From positions 10,168,001-10,232,000 of the forward strand of contig JAMPIQ010000001.1 of NCBI GenBank assembly GCA_024699855.1: a DNA stretch of 64,000 bases. Reading direction: 5' to 3'. Both the position numbers and the translations under genes were made by a program. The first letter of the stretch is position 1. Each line of letters begins with the position of its first letter. The notes under the pieces were generated by a model. The model saw nothing but the letters and a program-made list of their open reading frames with translations. It had not been told where the DNA came from and did not search any database. This document shows, in pieces, positions 34,642-43,900 of this stretch. The DNA is from Aphelenchoides besseyi. Taxonomy: Eukaryota > Nematoda > Chromadorea > Rhabditida > Aphelenchoididae.

Positions 34642-34925
34642 GATGCGTTGTATGAACTGCAACGCGTGGGTCGAAACGTACGACAAACGACGTTACGGAA
34701 CCCGAGGTGGGTTTACAAGTCTACTGTTTATGAATATTGTTCTTAGGCCTCCATTGTCCCGCCGAAATAAACTTGCACTTACAGTGTTAGCGTTTGTTTT
34801 TACCGGTGCGGCAAAAGCGCGAATTGATTCATTGGCAAACAATCTTTGTGAACTTGCGTTTACGATATCCGTTGAAAACGGTCGGTTCAATTTCCTTCAC
34901 GAACGCATTGCATTGTTGGTCAATT
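34642..34925 (+). pseudogene. fragment of a Maverick-type MATH-BTB gene
   Basis: Matches 38280-38560 (reverse strand) through an exon, an intron and part of the next exon. Translated in the shared frame, both give NCNAW(V/I)ETYDK and RELIHWQTIFV; differences fall mostly at third codon positions. An in-frame stop is present. It is fused at its 3' side to mariner sequence within GGCTTGGCC. Confidence 0.7.
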
Positions 34926-35334
34926 CCCGGCTTGGCCTCCGTATTTACCCGACCCAACACCGTGTGACTTCTTTTTGTGAGGCTACGTGAAGAGCTTTGT
35001 GTATCGGACAATCTCGAGGATCTTCAAGGGCGGATTGTGCGAGTGTTCAACAACTTGCCACAAGAGATGATCGGCAGTCGGTCGAGGATTACCACGTCGC
35101 CTCAAAGAACTGTTGGACAATAACGGGCAAAGCGTGGAGATTTGAAAACAAAAAGACAAAAATCAATAAACAGGAAAAAAGCTCTTATTTCAGGATTTTG
35201 CAGTTTTCGATGAATTCTGACCGGAATTCTGACAGATAAAATGATTGAAAGCCAAATTATCAGGAATTGGCTACTAAATACAAAAAAAAGCATTAAAAAC
35301 GATACACAGACACCGGAGTAATAAGCTCACCAAA

Positions 35335-35470
35335 GTCAAAGAAACCATGGTTTGCGAAATGCGAGATGTCACAGTTACTTTGCGCGACAGCCGTACTCAA
35401 ATCTTGGAAACTGCATCTATTCGTGGCTGACAATTTGTTTCAATCGGAGGATTGGCTCAAATACAGACTC
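35335..35470 (+). pseudogene. SmD3-like (small nuclear ribonucleoprotein) gene fragment
   Basis: The stretch from 35335 reads VKETMVCEMRDVTVTLRDSR followed by TQILETASIRG and a stop. This resembles the Sm1-Sm2 region of SmD3 (EDNMNCQM.., VTVTYRDGR.., FIRG). Only one exon-sized piece is present and it stops at 35428, so it is a dead copy, perhaps carried here by the surrounding transposons. Confidence 0.5.
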
Positions 35471-36247
35471 CAAAGGAGCGCTGGTATGTAAGGTTAGGAA
35501 CTTCGTTGGTTTTCCTCCTCACAATAAAAGGTACCAGTAGATTAATGAACCTTGGTTTATTAAATCACGACTAATAAAATTAAACAAAATCTTGGATAAG
35601 TAGAAAGGATAAAAGAATTTGAGCGTCCGTGTGGTTCGTGACGAAAATGATACGACTGAACTTAATCGACGAATGATGTAACAGTGGTGGTTTTAGAGTG
35701 GACGGGATCGAACTAAAAGATCATTAGAAAGTTTATAACGAGACATTACAGGCACCTGTTGGGTGGACTCATCAGCTTAATTTTTTGATCATTGTTGACT
35801 TCATTCTTTTCCGAATTAAATCTTTACAAAAGGTAATTTTTTGTGATTTTTAATTTTTTAAGCATAATGAAAATTCAGCGTTAGTTTGTTACATGCTACG
35901 AATTACCGCCAATAATTATGGATTTAACTATAATAGTTGGACTTATTGTTATGGGTCTTGACCGCCACAATCACGGACTACCATTAACTCCAACCAGAAT
36001 AAACAGGATAAAATTTATTATCCGGTAACAACAATAAAATTTCAGAATTAAACGAATTAGATCAACTTGAAAACAATAGTGATATTTGATGATTGCATTG
36101 ATGAAAAAAAACAAGACAGCATTGCTAAATTCTATTCAAAAAAGGCATACAAACTTCGATGTATTTTATTTGACTCAAAAATACACAAATTTACCTAGAA
36201 ATAATATTAGACAAAACACCAACTTATTTATTCTCTTTGAGCAAACT
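35471..36247. other. AT-rich gap left of the Maverick
   Basis: No gene or repeat recognised. It ends with the target-site copy CAAACT (36242-36247). Confidence 0.4.
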
Positions 36248-36579
36248 AGAAGAAAGGCAACCCCGCGCTATTGCAAAATGAGCAGGGCTCCGCCCTCTGC
36301 AAAATATTTCGAAATCGTCTGCGCGCCCGCCCTCTGCGAAATATTTCGAAATCGTCTGCGCGCCCGCCCTCTGCGTTTCTTTCGAAATCTTTTGCGCTCC
36401 CGCCCTCGGCGTCAACCGGCGATCAGGTACCGTATGCCGCAAGCCCTTCACTCGGGTCACACGCAACTGAGCCGTTCTGAATTGAAAACTAAAAAGAGGA
36501 AGCGTTTTATGTTCCGCCCCGAGCACAATCCAATGGCCGCGTGCCCGCCAATGATTCAGGTTTGCCTTCAATCACGTGA
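36248..36579 (+). repeat. left terminal inverted repeat of the Maverick
   Basis: 332 bp, starting AGAAGAAAGGCAACCCCGCG. It matches the right end base for base by eye, except that it holds one extra copy of a 37-bp subrepeat (CTCTGCGAAATATTTCGAAA...) near 36295-36370. It ends at CACGTGA. The stop codon of the membrane protein gene lies inside it. Confidence 0.93.
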
Positions 36580-37191
36580 ATTTTGTACTCCCAACCCGAG
36601 GAACGTTTGCTTATGGTAACCAAAGAGAGCATAGAATATGCAACAAAATAGTAAACAAACAAAGATTATAATCCAAGTCAAAGCAAAGGTTAATGAAAAG
36701 GACAATGTGGGGGAGGGGTATTGAAAACAGTTGTAGAAAGGTGTGAAGCTGCAAAGAGAAAAATGACAATGCTCGTAACCGTAAACTGCCAATTGTAACG
36801 CGTGTTGTTTGGAAGCAACGACTGAGGTTTCAGGCGAACAGTTAAAGGTGAGAAAATTACCGTTACCGTGAAACGAAATTTTGTTGACGAGCACGCGGAT
36901 GAATAGCCATTTGTCTTTGTAATCCAGCCATTCAGTTTCGTTCGGATTACCGGAGATTTCCACTCCCCAAACCGTAGTGTTTTCTGGCGGCAAACGGTTC
37001 CGCAACGAAAATATGCATTCACCCAACGCGACGTGATAATCAATTGGATGCGCGAGTTCGTCGAACATCAATCCAAACCAGAATTCATTTTCGGAGTTGA
37101 GAAAAGTGCGATCAAAGAGTTTGCCGGTAACATTCGGTTCGATTGAGCGGCAATGTACAAAAAGGAGGGAAATTATGAATACCGACTTCAT
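36568..37191 (-). CDS. glycosylated type I membrane protein of the Maverick
   Basis: 207 residues in one exon. A signal peptide (MKSVFIISLLFVHCRS) is followed by an ectodomain with four N-glycosylation sequons (NVT, NTT, NET, NCS) and several cysteines. One strong transmembrane segment (TFALTWIIIFVCLLFCCIFY) and a short cytosolic tail complete it. It is the leftmost gene, reading outward, with its last codons inside the terminal repeat. The layout suits a surface protein of an enveloped particle. It is far too short for the herpesvirus gB-like fusogens reported from other nematode Mavericks, and no such gene is seen in this copy. Function unknown. Confidence 0.65.
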   Translation of the reverse strand: MKSVFIISLLFVHCRSIEPNVTGKLFDRTFLNSENEFWFGLMFDELAHPIDYHVALGECIFSLRNRLPPENTTVWGVEISGNPNETEWLDYKDKWLFIRVLVNKISFHGNGNFLTFNCSPETSVVASKQHALQLAVYGYEHCHFSLCSFTPFYNCFQYPSPTLSFSLTFALTWIIIFVCLLFCCIFYALFGYHKQTFLGLGVQNSRD

Positions 37192-37230
37192 TACAGGGGG
37201 TTGGTTGTAGTAAAGTGTTTATTTAGACTT

Positions 37231-38780
37231 TTAACGGATACAGGGGAAAATGTCAAGTAATTGGCTGGCAATTTCAGAGTAGGTGTCGAAAAAGTCTTCA
37301 AAGTCCTCGAGTTGGCGTATTTCATCGTAATTATCGTACGCGAACTTCAATGCGTGAACGTGTAACTCTTTGAGATGCGGACGATCGAAAGCCACTTTCA
37401 GGACCGCGAGCACGTTTTTGGTTGTCAAATTGGTAACGATCGAGTCGACGCAAGTTTGCTGGAAAATGGAATGTAAGACAAAAGCGGAGAAAACGCACCA
37501 CAAGATTGTCGATTTGATAGCAGTCGGCAATGGGCAAAAGTTCAGCGGCAATGTCGTTCAGATTGTCAACCTTGTTCTCGTAGATGTAAATGAGCATCTT
37601 TTCGACCATTGCAACTTCAAAACCTTTGATCCTAACCACTCCGCTCGTTTGTTCTTTGATTTTCTTGTCGAACATTGCGCGAAAGATTGGAGAGCTGCCG
37701 GAAACAATTGCTCTACAAATCTAAAAGTGAAACTTGGGTGTGAATAAAGCAAATAAATATCAACTTTGAAAATCTTGTTTTCGACGTGAATTTCAGCATC
37801 CGAGAAGAAGGGATTGTTGAAAAAGGATGCGAACCGCTGATCGAAAATCGGTTTAGGGGGAGGCGTTATGAAGGCGGTGATTGGACGAATGCTGCAATGG
37901 ATATTGAACGGGCCTTCGACGATAAAATCCTCAAGTTGACTCAGTGTTTCGTAGTGCGAACAACCACGAACCGAATCATTCAAAAAATCATGATTGAATG
38001 CTGAAACCGAAAAACTAGAGAATAGGGGGAAAACTTACAAATTTTGCGCAGGCGGTGATTTGTGTTTTCCAACCAAAGGTCGAATTGGATGGTCAATTTG
38101 GAGCGGGCACCAAACGTGTTCACTTTCAGTTCAAGAGCACAACGATTTAGGTAATAGCCACCGTCGCCGCGCGGATAGAAAACTAGAGCAAATTTGGCGT
38201 CTTTTAATTGAGGAACCGTAAATTCATCGCTTTCCCATGGTGTTCCCGTTCGAATGTCGGCGAATTGAGTGGCCAAGTCGCGAATGAGCCAACAATGTAA
38301 TGCGTTTGTGGCGGAAATTGAACCGACCGTTTTTACCGGATAACGTAAACGCAAGCAAACGAATATTGTTTGCCAATGAATCAATTCGCGCTTGTGTCGC
38401 GCCGGTAAAAACGAACGCCAACACTTTGAGTCGGCGTTTATTTCGACGGGACGATTGAGGCCTAAAGAACGATATTCAAAACCAGTAGACTTGTCAACTT
38501 ACCTCGGGTTCCATAACGCTGTTTGTCGTACGTTTCGATCCACGCGTTGCAGTTCATGGACTGAAGAGTTGACCGGAGGCTCCATGATATGCATTTCAAT
38601 ACACGCATCCGATGGCTCGACATCGTTTTTGGGTGTGAACCGTAGATAGAACTTGATGGCTCCGAATTGCGGATGATCGAAGGCGAAGACGTCGCTGATC
38701 CACCAATCATCGACGGCCGCCTGCTGATAACGTTTGATGTAGTCCTCGATGCGCCAAATTGCTACGGTCGAATCTTTCAT
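37231..38780 (-). CDS. MATH-BTB protein (two MATH-like parts plus BTB)
   Basis: The first MATH-like domain starts STVAIWRIEDYIKRYQQ and includes FAFDHPQFGAIKFYLRF. A second starts ALHCWLIRDLATQFADI and includes KDAKFALVFYPRGDGGYY and FDLWLEN. The BTB/POZ domain follows (FFSDAEIHVENKIFK, SGSSPIFRAMFDKKIKEQ, VEKMLIYIYENKVDNL, IADCYQIDNL) with a BACK-like end. In nematodes such proteins are substrate adaptors for cullin-3 ubiquitin ligases. The correct frame shifts near 38550, just before NCNAWIETYDK. The same base context occurs in the relic at 34.65 kb. It is probably captured from the host. The region between it and the next gene (38781-39049) shows only an upstream acceptor-like TTTCAG. Confidence 0.75.
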
Positions 38781-39049
38781 AGGGGAAGCCGTTTCTGAAA
38801 CATAATGAGTTAAACTCAAGAATGCCGAGAAAAATTTTAAACAAATTTCCGAATGCGCTTATCGGTGCGAGTGATCGGAGCGGAGCGCGAAAGCGATTTT
38901 ATTTTGACCGCAACGTGAGAGGGCCATAGGGCGTTCACTTATCAATGCGAACAATCTGATCGCAAAAAAGCACAGGGCCAAAGTGTGTAACAATTTTCGG
39001 GCCAAAATGTAAAGATTTTGACAAATGTCAATTTTGTGAATTGTGTGTG

Positions 39050-39725
39050 ATGGAAAATATTAAGGACCGTGAACTAGTTAGCCAATTATGGCGTTCGAAA
39101 GTGGCCAATTATCCAGCGGTTGTTTATCGTTCGGATGATCGAGTATTGATGAACTATTTCCCGTTCCTCAATACGGCCGCCGCCGCCTACACGCCGCAAA
39201 AGTTGTTGCGGCGCTTCGCGACGGACGAAACTCCGCTAAATGCCGCCAATATTCGTCGCCAATGGATTCGATTGGTGTTTCACCGGCTAATCGATGCGTT
39301 GGCACTCGACGTTGCTTTCCCGGCCCTAAAGCAGGTGGTATTTTCGGTGGGCTTCGGATCGAGTCAATTATAATCAATTTCCATTCGTTTAGGTCATTGC
39401 TGGCAATGATCCGATTTGGAGTGATGAGCGTTGTTGGGCCGCAACCGATATGGACACGAACCCCGATGACTCCAGCGTTGAACCGGTAATTAACCGGGTG
39501 TACATCAATTGCGATTTTGTGCCATTGCTGCCCGGGGAACCGGGCTGGAGCCCGAAAACAATGCTCACGACATTGATCCACGAGCTTGTTCACATGTTAG
39601 GAGCTTATGTGGGGGTTTGCATGTACACCCACGGGCCGCTCTTTGATTTGACGACTTGCTTCGTTTTGGAGCGCCTCGAAACTGCAATTGGAGTGCAGTT
39701 GGAACTCGCGGACATTAAGTGGTGA
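39050..39725 (+). CDS. SprT-like zinc metalloprotease
   Basis: Two exons with a 58-nt intron. The second exon has the active-site motif TLIHELVHMLGAY (HExxH at 39579-39593), followed 12 residues later by THGPLFD. That is the HGPxF signature that supplies the third zinc ligand in SprT/Spartan proteases. The protein is about 205 residues with a helical N-terminus and no signal peptide. SprT-like enzymes cleave proteins cross-linked to DNA. In an element whose polymerase is of the protein-primed type, a role in removing or maturing the terminal protein is conceivable, but that is inference. Reads intact. Confidence 0.65.
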
Positions 39726-39881
39726 GTGATGAATAGAAGGAAAATCAAACGGTTGAGATTTTAGAAGTGAGAGTTCCAAACGGCGCAAATCGAGAAGCCC
39801 GTTGTTTTTCAAATTTGTTTGTAAAGTTTGTATTTGGAATGCCTAGAACAATCAACGTGCAAAGAAATGAAACGTCAAAGA

Positions 39882-39889
39882 CTATATAA
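39882..39889 (+). promoter_or_regulatory. TATA box of the Maverick TBP gene
   Basis: CTATATAAA about 30 nt upstream of the TBP ATG at 39916, in the sense orientation. Similar boxes occur near 48490 and 52204. Confidence 0.55.
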
Positions 39890-39915
39890 ACAAACTGAAC
39901 AAATGTTCGTGAGTA

Positions 39916-40494
39916 ATGGAAGTTAAATTGGTGAACATTGCCGTTGCATTCGATATTGGAACTTCGGTGGATTTGAACCGAATTTGCAATATGTTAGCTT
40001 GTACATACGATGCGAAAAAGTTTTCGGCATTGATTTATCGTTGCAATGGAGCAATTAGAAACGAAAAGATTTCGTTTCTGTTGTTTTCGACCGGTAAGGT
40101 TGTAATGACGGGTGGAGTCAATGAAGATGGAAATGCGGAGGCGCAAAGATTTGTCGATCGTGTGAATAGTGTCACAAAGTTTCAAAGCCGAATCCACGAC
40201 TATCGAATAACCAATCTCGTTTATCGAGCATTGATGCCCATTCGGCCGCCGTTGCGTTTGAATGGTTTGCAAGAGGTGGGAGCGAAACTGTTTTCTAATT
40301 ATCAATTCTGTTACGATCCCGAACTGTTTCCGGGCATGCACATTTTCGATAAATGTCAACGGGGTTGTGTAATTATGTTCACAAGCGGTAAAGTGATGAT
40401 AACCGGAGTCAAAAAGCGTCGTGCAGTTGAAACCTACAAAAAATTTTTGCGCGAGTTAGCTGCCAAGTATGTGCAAAGATTGTGTTGTGAATAA
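39916..40494 (+). CDS. TATA-binding protein homologue
   Basis: A single 192-residue exon with two TBP-like halves. The first half has KLVNIAVAFDIGTSVDLNRI and ISFLLFSTGKVVMTGG. The second has NYQFCYDPELFPGMHIFD and GCVIMFTSGKVMITGVKKRR. These match the conserved features of TBP: N-(I/V)-V-(S/A)-x-(V/F), the FSSGK(M/V)VxTG turns of both halves and YEPELFPGL between them. The length fits the saddle domain alone, with no N-terminal extension. It diverges strongly from eukaryotic TBP, so it is not a recent host copy. It is predicted to bind TATA DNA in the nucleus and direct transcription of the element. Reads intact. Confidence 0.85.
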   Translation: MEVKLVNIAVAFDIGTSVDLNRICNMLACTYDAKKFSALIYRCNGAIRNEKISFLLFSTGKVVMTGGVNEDGNAEAQRFVDRVNSVTKFQSRIHDYRITNLVYRALMPIRPPLRLNGLQEVGAKLFSNYQFCYDPELFPGMHIFDKCQRGCVIMFTSGKVMITGVKKRRAVETYKKFLRELAAKYVQRLCCE

Positions 40495-40663
40495 AAAAGA
40501 TTGCACTTTTGATGCGCCAATGGAGCGTATTTTAATCGAGCGAGATTGTTTTGAGAAAAATTATCAGCGGCGGGCCGACGATTTCGGATCTGCATTTTTT
40601 CATCAAACGGGGGGGTTTTTTTTTGCAAATGGCGTTCAACTCAACTGAACAGTGAAAAATCTT

Positions 40664-40944
40664 ATGCCGGTCGAGTCACGTGTACTACGAGGCGATACCG
40701 CAGTGGAGATTGGGTTTCGTATCTCCGTCAAGATGGTCGTTCGTCCGACTAAGGTAATGATTTTTGGGGTATGTTTTTGAATTCTCTTTGAGTACTTTTT
40801 TTTATTCAGCAATTTAATCGAATGTTGTAGGCGTGCAATCTTTGTTGTGATTGGAAAAGGTTACAATCGGCCAACAAATGGATTTCCGCTGAAGGCGGAG
40901 ACTTTAATCAATGGAGCTATTTGATCGAGCCAAATCACGCCTAA
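40664..40944 (+). CDS. small cysteine-containing protein of the Maverick
   Basis: Two exons give about 67 residues, ending in YLIEPNHA at TAA 40942-40944. The junction gives TKACNLCCDWKRL, with clustered cysteines (C-x2-CC). The intron (about 40754-40830) ends TTGTAG. Not recognised. It sits between the TBP and polymerase genes. Confidence 0.45.
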
Positions 40945-40992
40945 TAGGTTGTGATTGCGTGTTCCGTCCGTTTACATTGAACAATTTCAGAA

Positions 40993-43900
40993 ATGTCCGA
41001 ACAACCGAACGCCAAGCGCAATCGTTTAGACGAATCGGAAGCCCTTCAACAACAGAGAATGTCCGAGGAAGCGGCCGAACAGCGTCGAGCGCTCGACGAT
41101 GAACATGTACGAAGATTGATGCGGGAACTGGCCACCTGTAGGATTCCTTTGTAAATTCGGTTTTTAATGTTTGCAGATCCGGCGAATCATTTGGAACAAA
41201 TCGTTCAATATGCGCGCTCTTACTTTCCACGCCCTCCGCCGCCAATAAGACCGCCATATTTCGAACTGCCGTTTGCGACCAATCAGCAACCGCCGTCACT
41301 AAGCGGCAATGAGGCGGCGAGTATTTTGGAAGGCGAACAACACGGTTGGCCCGATGTCTATGAGGTCATCAACAACGATCGTAAGTTGTTTCCGATTTGA
41401 TTAGTTTGTGTTTCAGCGTCTTTGGTCACTCAGCCGATCGACGAGACTCTTGCTCAAATTGCCGAATTTGGTGAGTCGCGTAAACGAATGAAAATATAGA
41501 GTTTGTGCTTTTACAGATGCCGTACTCGAACGCACCACACAGCGCGGTGCAGGCAGATCGGCGGATGCCGATGAACAGTCGTTGTTCGATGCACCGGTTC
41601 GCGGCGATGTCGTCGAGGAGGCGAACGGTTTCATCAATGTGCAGAGTACATCGCACAATTGGCGCCGCAACGACATGCTGAGCCACTTGGATGTTCGGTT
41701 AGTTGTTTCTCGTGTCGAAGAGGCCCGCCGCCCCGATTTGTTGTGGGAGCGGGTTTTTGGGCGGGTTTTTGAAGAGGCCAATCAATGGTGGCTCCAGCGC
41801 ACACCGCAACAAGTGGGAATTATTTTGGAGGCTACCGGTGTGAAATTTGGGATTCCTTTTCGTTCACCACTCGAAAATAATCCGCACGCATGTGCTGTTG
41901 AGTTGGATCGGTTTCTGAGTCAATCCCAGCGGCAAATTGTACTTGCCGACATTCCTCTAACCATTTGTATTTCGGCGTTGTTTGAATAAATTGTTGTAGT
42001 TTCACGGCGACTAGTCGCAAAGATTGGTATATTCGATTGTTGTGCGAAGAACATATGTTTCGATGATGAGGGGCGGTTGAGAACTGAGGTTTTGGTTCGA
42101 ACGCAACAACAATTGGAGTCATTAATTTCCAACGAATGGCGTCTGATCGTGTATCCCGAAGAGGGAAATGTCGAGTTGTGGAAGGGCAACTACGCGACGC
42201 ATGCCATCTGTTTGCGGTTGATAGCGAATAAACTCGTGCTGTTCAATGCGGACCGTGTTTTTTTTGCTGTAAGTTTCGACTCTCTCTCGTTCTCACATTT
42301 CCTTAGGACAATGAATACTGGTGTGTCGAGTGTAGGAAGAAGATTCATCGAAAGTGCGGCAGCCACAGTGCCGGATGCCCGATTTGGTGTCCGCGATGTC
42401 GTTGTGTGGGGGCCGAGAAACCGTGCCCCGTAATCTCGGGCGAACCGCCAATCTATTGTCAAATGTGCCATTACACGTTCAACAATCGCCAATGCTATCA
42501 AAAACATTTGGAAAGAGGGTCACGCGGTGGGCGTGCCGTATGTGCGCGGTTTATGCGCTGTCTGGTGTGTAACCATAACTATTCTTATCGAGGCGTGCAC
42601 CGTTGTTTCATTTGAACTTTTGTTTGTATTTTGGAGAATCGGCGCCAATGCAGCTGGTCGCACGATCGAACGCCGATGGAACGTGTAGAAAGTGTAATCA
42701 ACAGCACGACAAACAATCTCGTTGTTTTATTCCAATTAATTCAGGCATGTAGTCTATAACCGATTGTTTCGATAAACTTTGTAGACGTGAATGAAGTTTT
42801 ACGTTATGTGTTTTTCGACTGCGAAACACAACTCGTTAATAATAAGCATGTGGGTAATGTGGTTGTGGCGGACGTGATTTGTACGGCGTGTTTGGACGCG
42901 AACTATCCGTTCGAGGGGCTTCTACGTGCGCCCGCATGTCGTTGTTTTTTGGAAACCGTACGTTTGGAACACGAATGGCGTGCCGAAAATACCGCCCCGA
43001 CGCTTTGTTTTTACGAGCTTCGATGCGACGGATCGGAATGCCGTCGAGCAGTTTGTCGAGTTTGTTGTTGGCCCGTCGACACACACCCATAAAGACGATT
43101 TGTTTGAGTCATAACGGCGGCAAATTCGACATACATTTGATTCTTGAACAACTGAACAAAACTGTCGGGCATTAAACCCAAACTCGTGCAAAACGGCTTC
43201 AAAATCTTCTCGTAGGTTTTGTGGAGGAAGCCAAAATGACCTTCTTGCAGGATGAGTATTTCATCAAAAAATGGTGACAAGCTAATCTTCAAAGACTCCA
43301 TCAACTATTTTCCGCGTGCACTCGCCACATTGCCCGCAATGTTCGGGCTGCCGGAAGCCAAAGGCCATTTCCCGCATTTGTGGAACAATCCGCGCGATTT
43401 GCAACGCGTCGAATCGCAACTCCCACCTCTTGACGCCTACGAACCGAATCGTTTGACGGCGGCGGCGCGCGAAGAACTACGCCAATGGTGGGAAGCAAAT
43501 CGGCATCAAACGTTCAACGTGAAAGAGGAGTTGGTGCGCTATTGTGTTCAGGATGTGGTGGTGTTGCGACAGGCGTGCGTGGAGTTTCGGAACGTTCTAC
43601 GTACCCAACAAAACCTCGATCCCTTTCAACGCGCCTCCACATTGCCGAATTTGGCGCTCGAGGTGTTCACCAAGCGTTTCATGCCGCCGAATACGATCGT
43701 TAATATACCAGAAGAGGGATTCGCGAAACGCGATCGTCAATCGGTGATCGCGTTACGGTAGGCGCACGATCAATCCTCGCCCAAAAATTTTTCAGGTATT
43801 TTCGTTTACGTGAACTGGAAAATCCGTCTATTGTTGTGCGCGATGCCACCTGGTTCGTGGGCGAAAAGCGTTTCGGGCACAACGGACTGAAACGAATCGA

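Larger units (their letters stand above)
33659..35330 (+). mobile_element. decayed mariner-like element with a foreign insert
   Basis: Diverged terminal inverted repeats (33659-33800 and 35173-35330, roughly 80% alike by eye) bracket pieces of a mariner-type transposase. An N-terminal motif (SWLPQEKAFRVLEFAKNFA) carries a stop. The helix-turn-helix (TEDTVAEVLRLIREDLDQSV, VGTSKDFVHRILK) is followed by a spliced GLSFHPHKIRV. The C-terminal part near 34922-35140 reads PAWPPYLPDPTPCDFF with a stop shortly after. The catalytic middle is replaced by an old Maverick end (34202-34436) and a MATH-gene fragment (34642-34925). Outer ends and target TA were not seen. Confidence 0.65.

Noticed and set aside
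33659..36247. Idea that the left flank is part of the intact Maverick
   Set aside because: TIR and CAAACT place the element's edge at 36248; sequence to the left is an older, separate nest.
38224..38424. Open frame reading LAFVFTGATQARIDSLANN
   Set aside because: Comparison with the relic at 34.65 kb shows the neighbouring frame (RELIHWQTIFV) is the conserved one, so this is a shadow.
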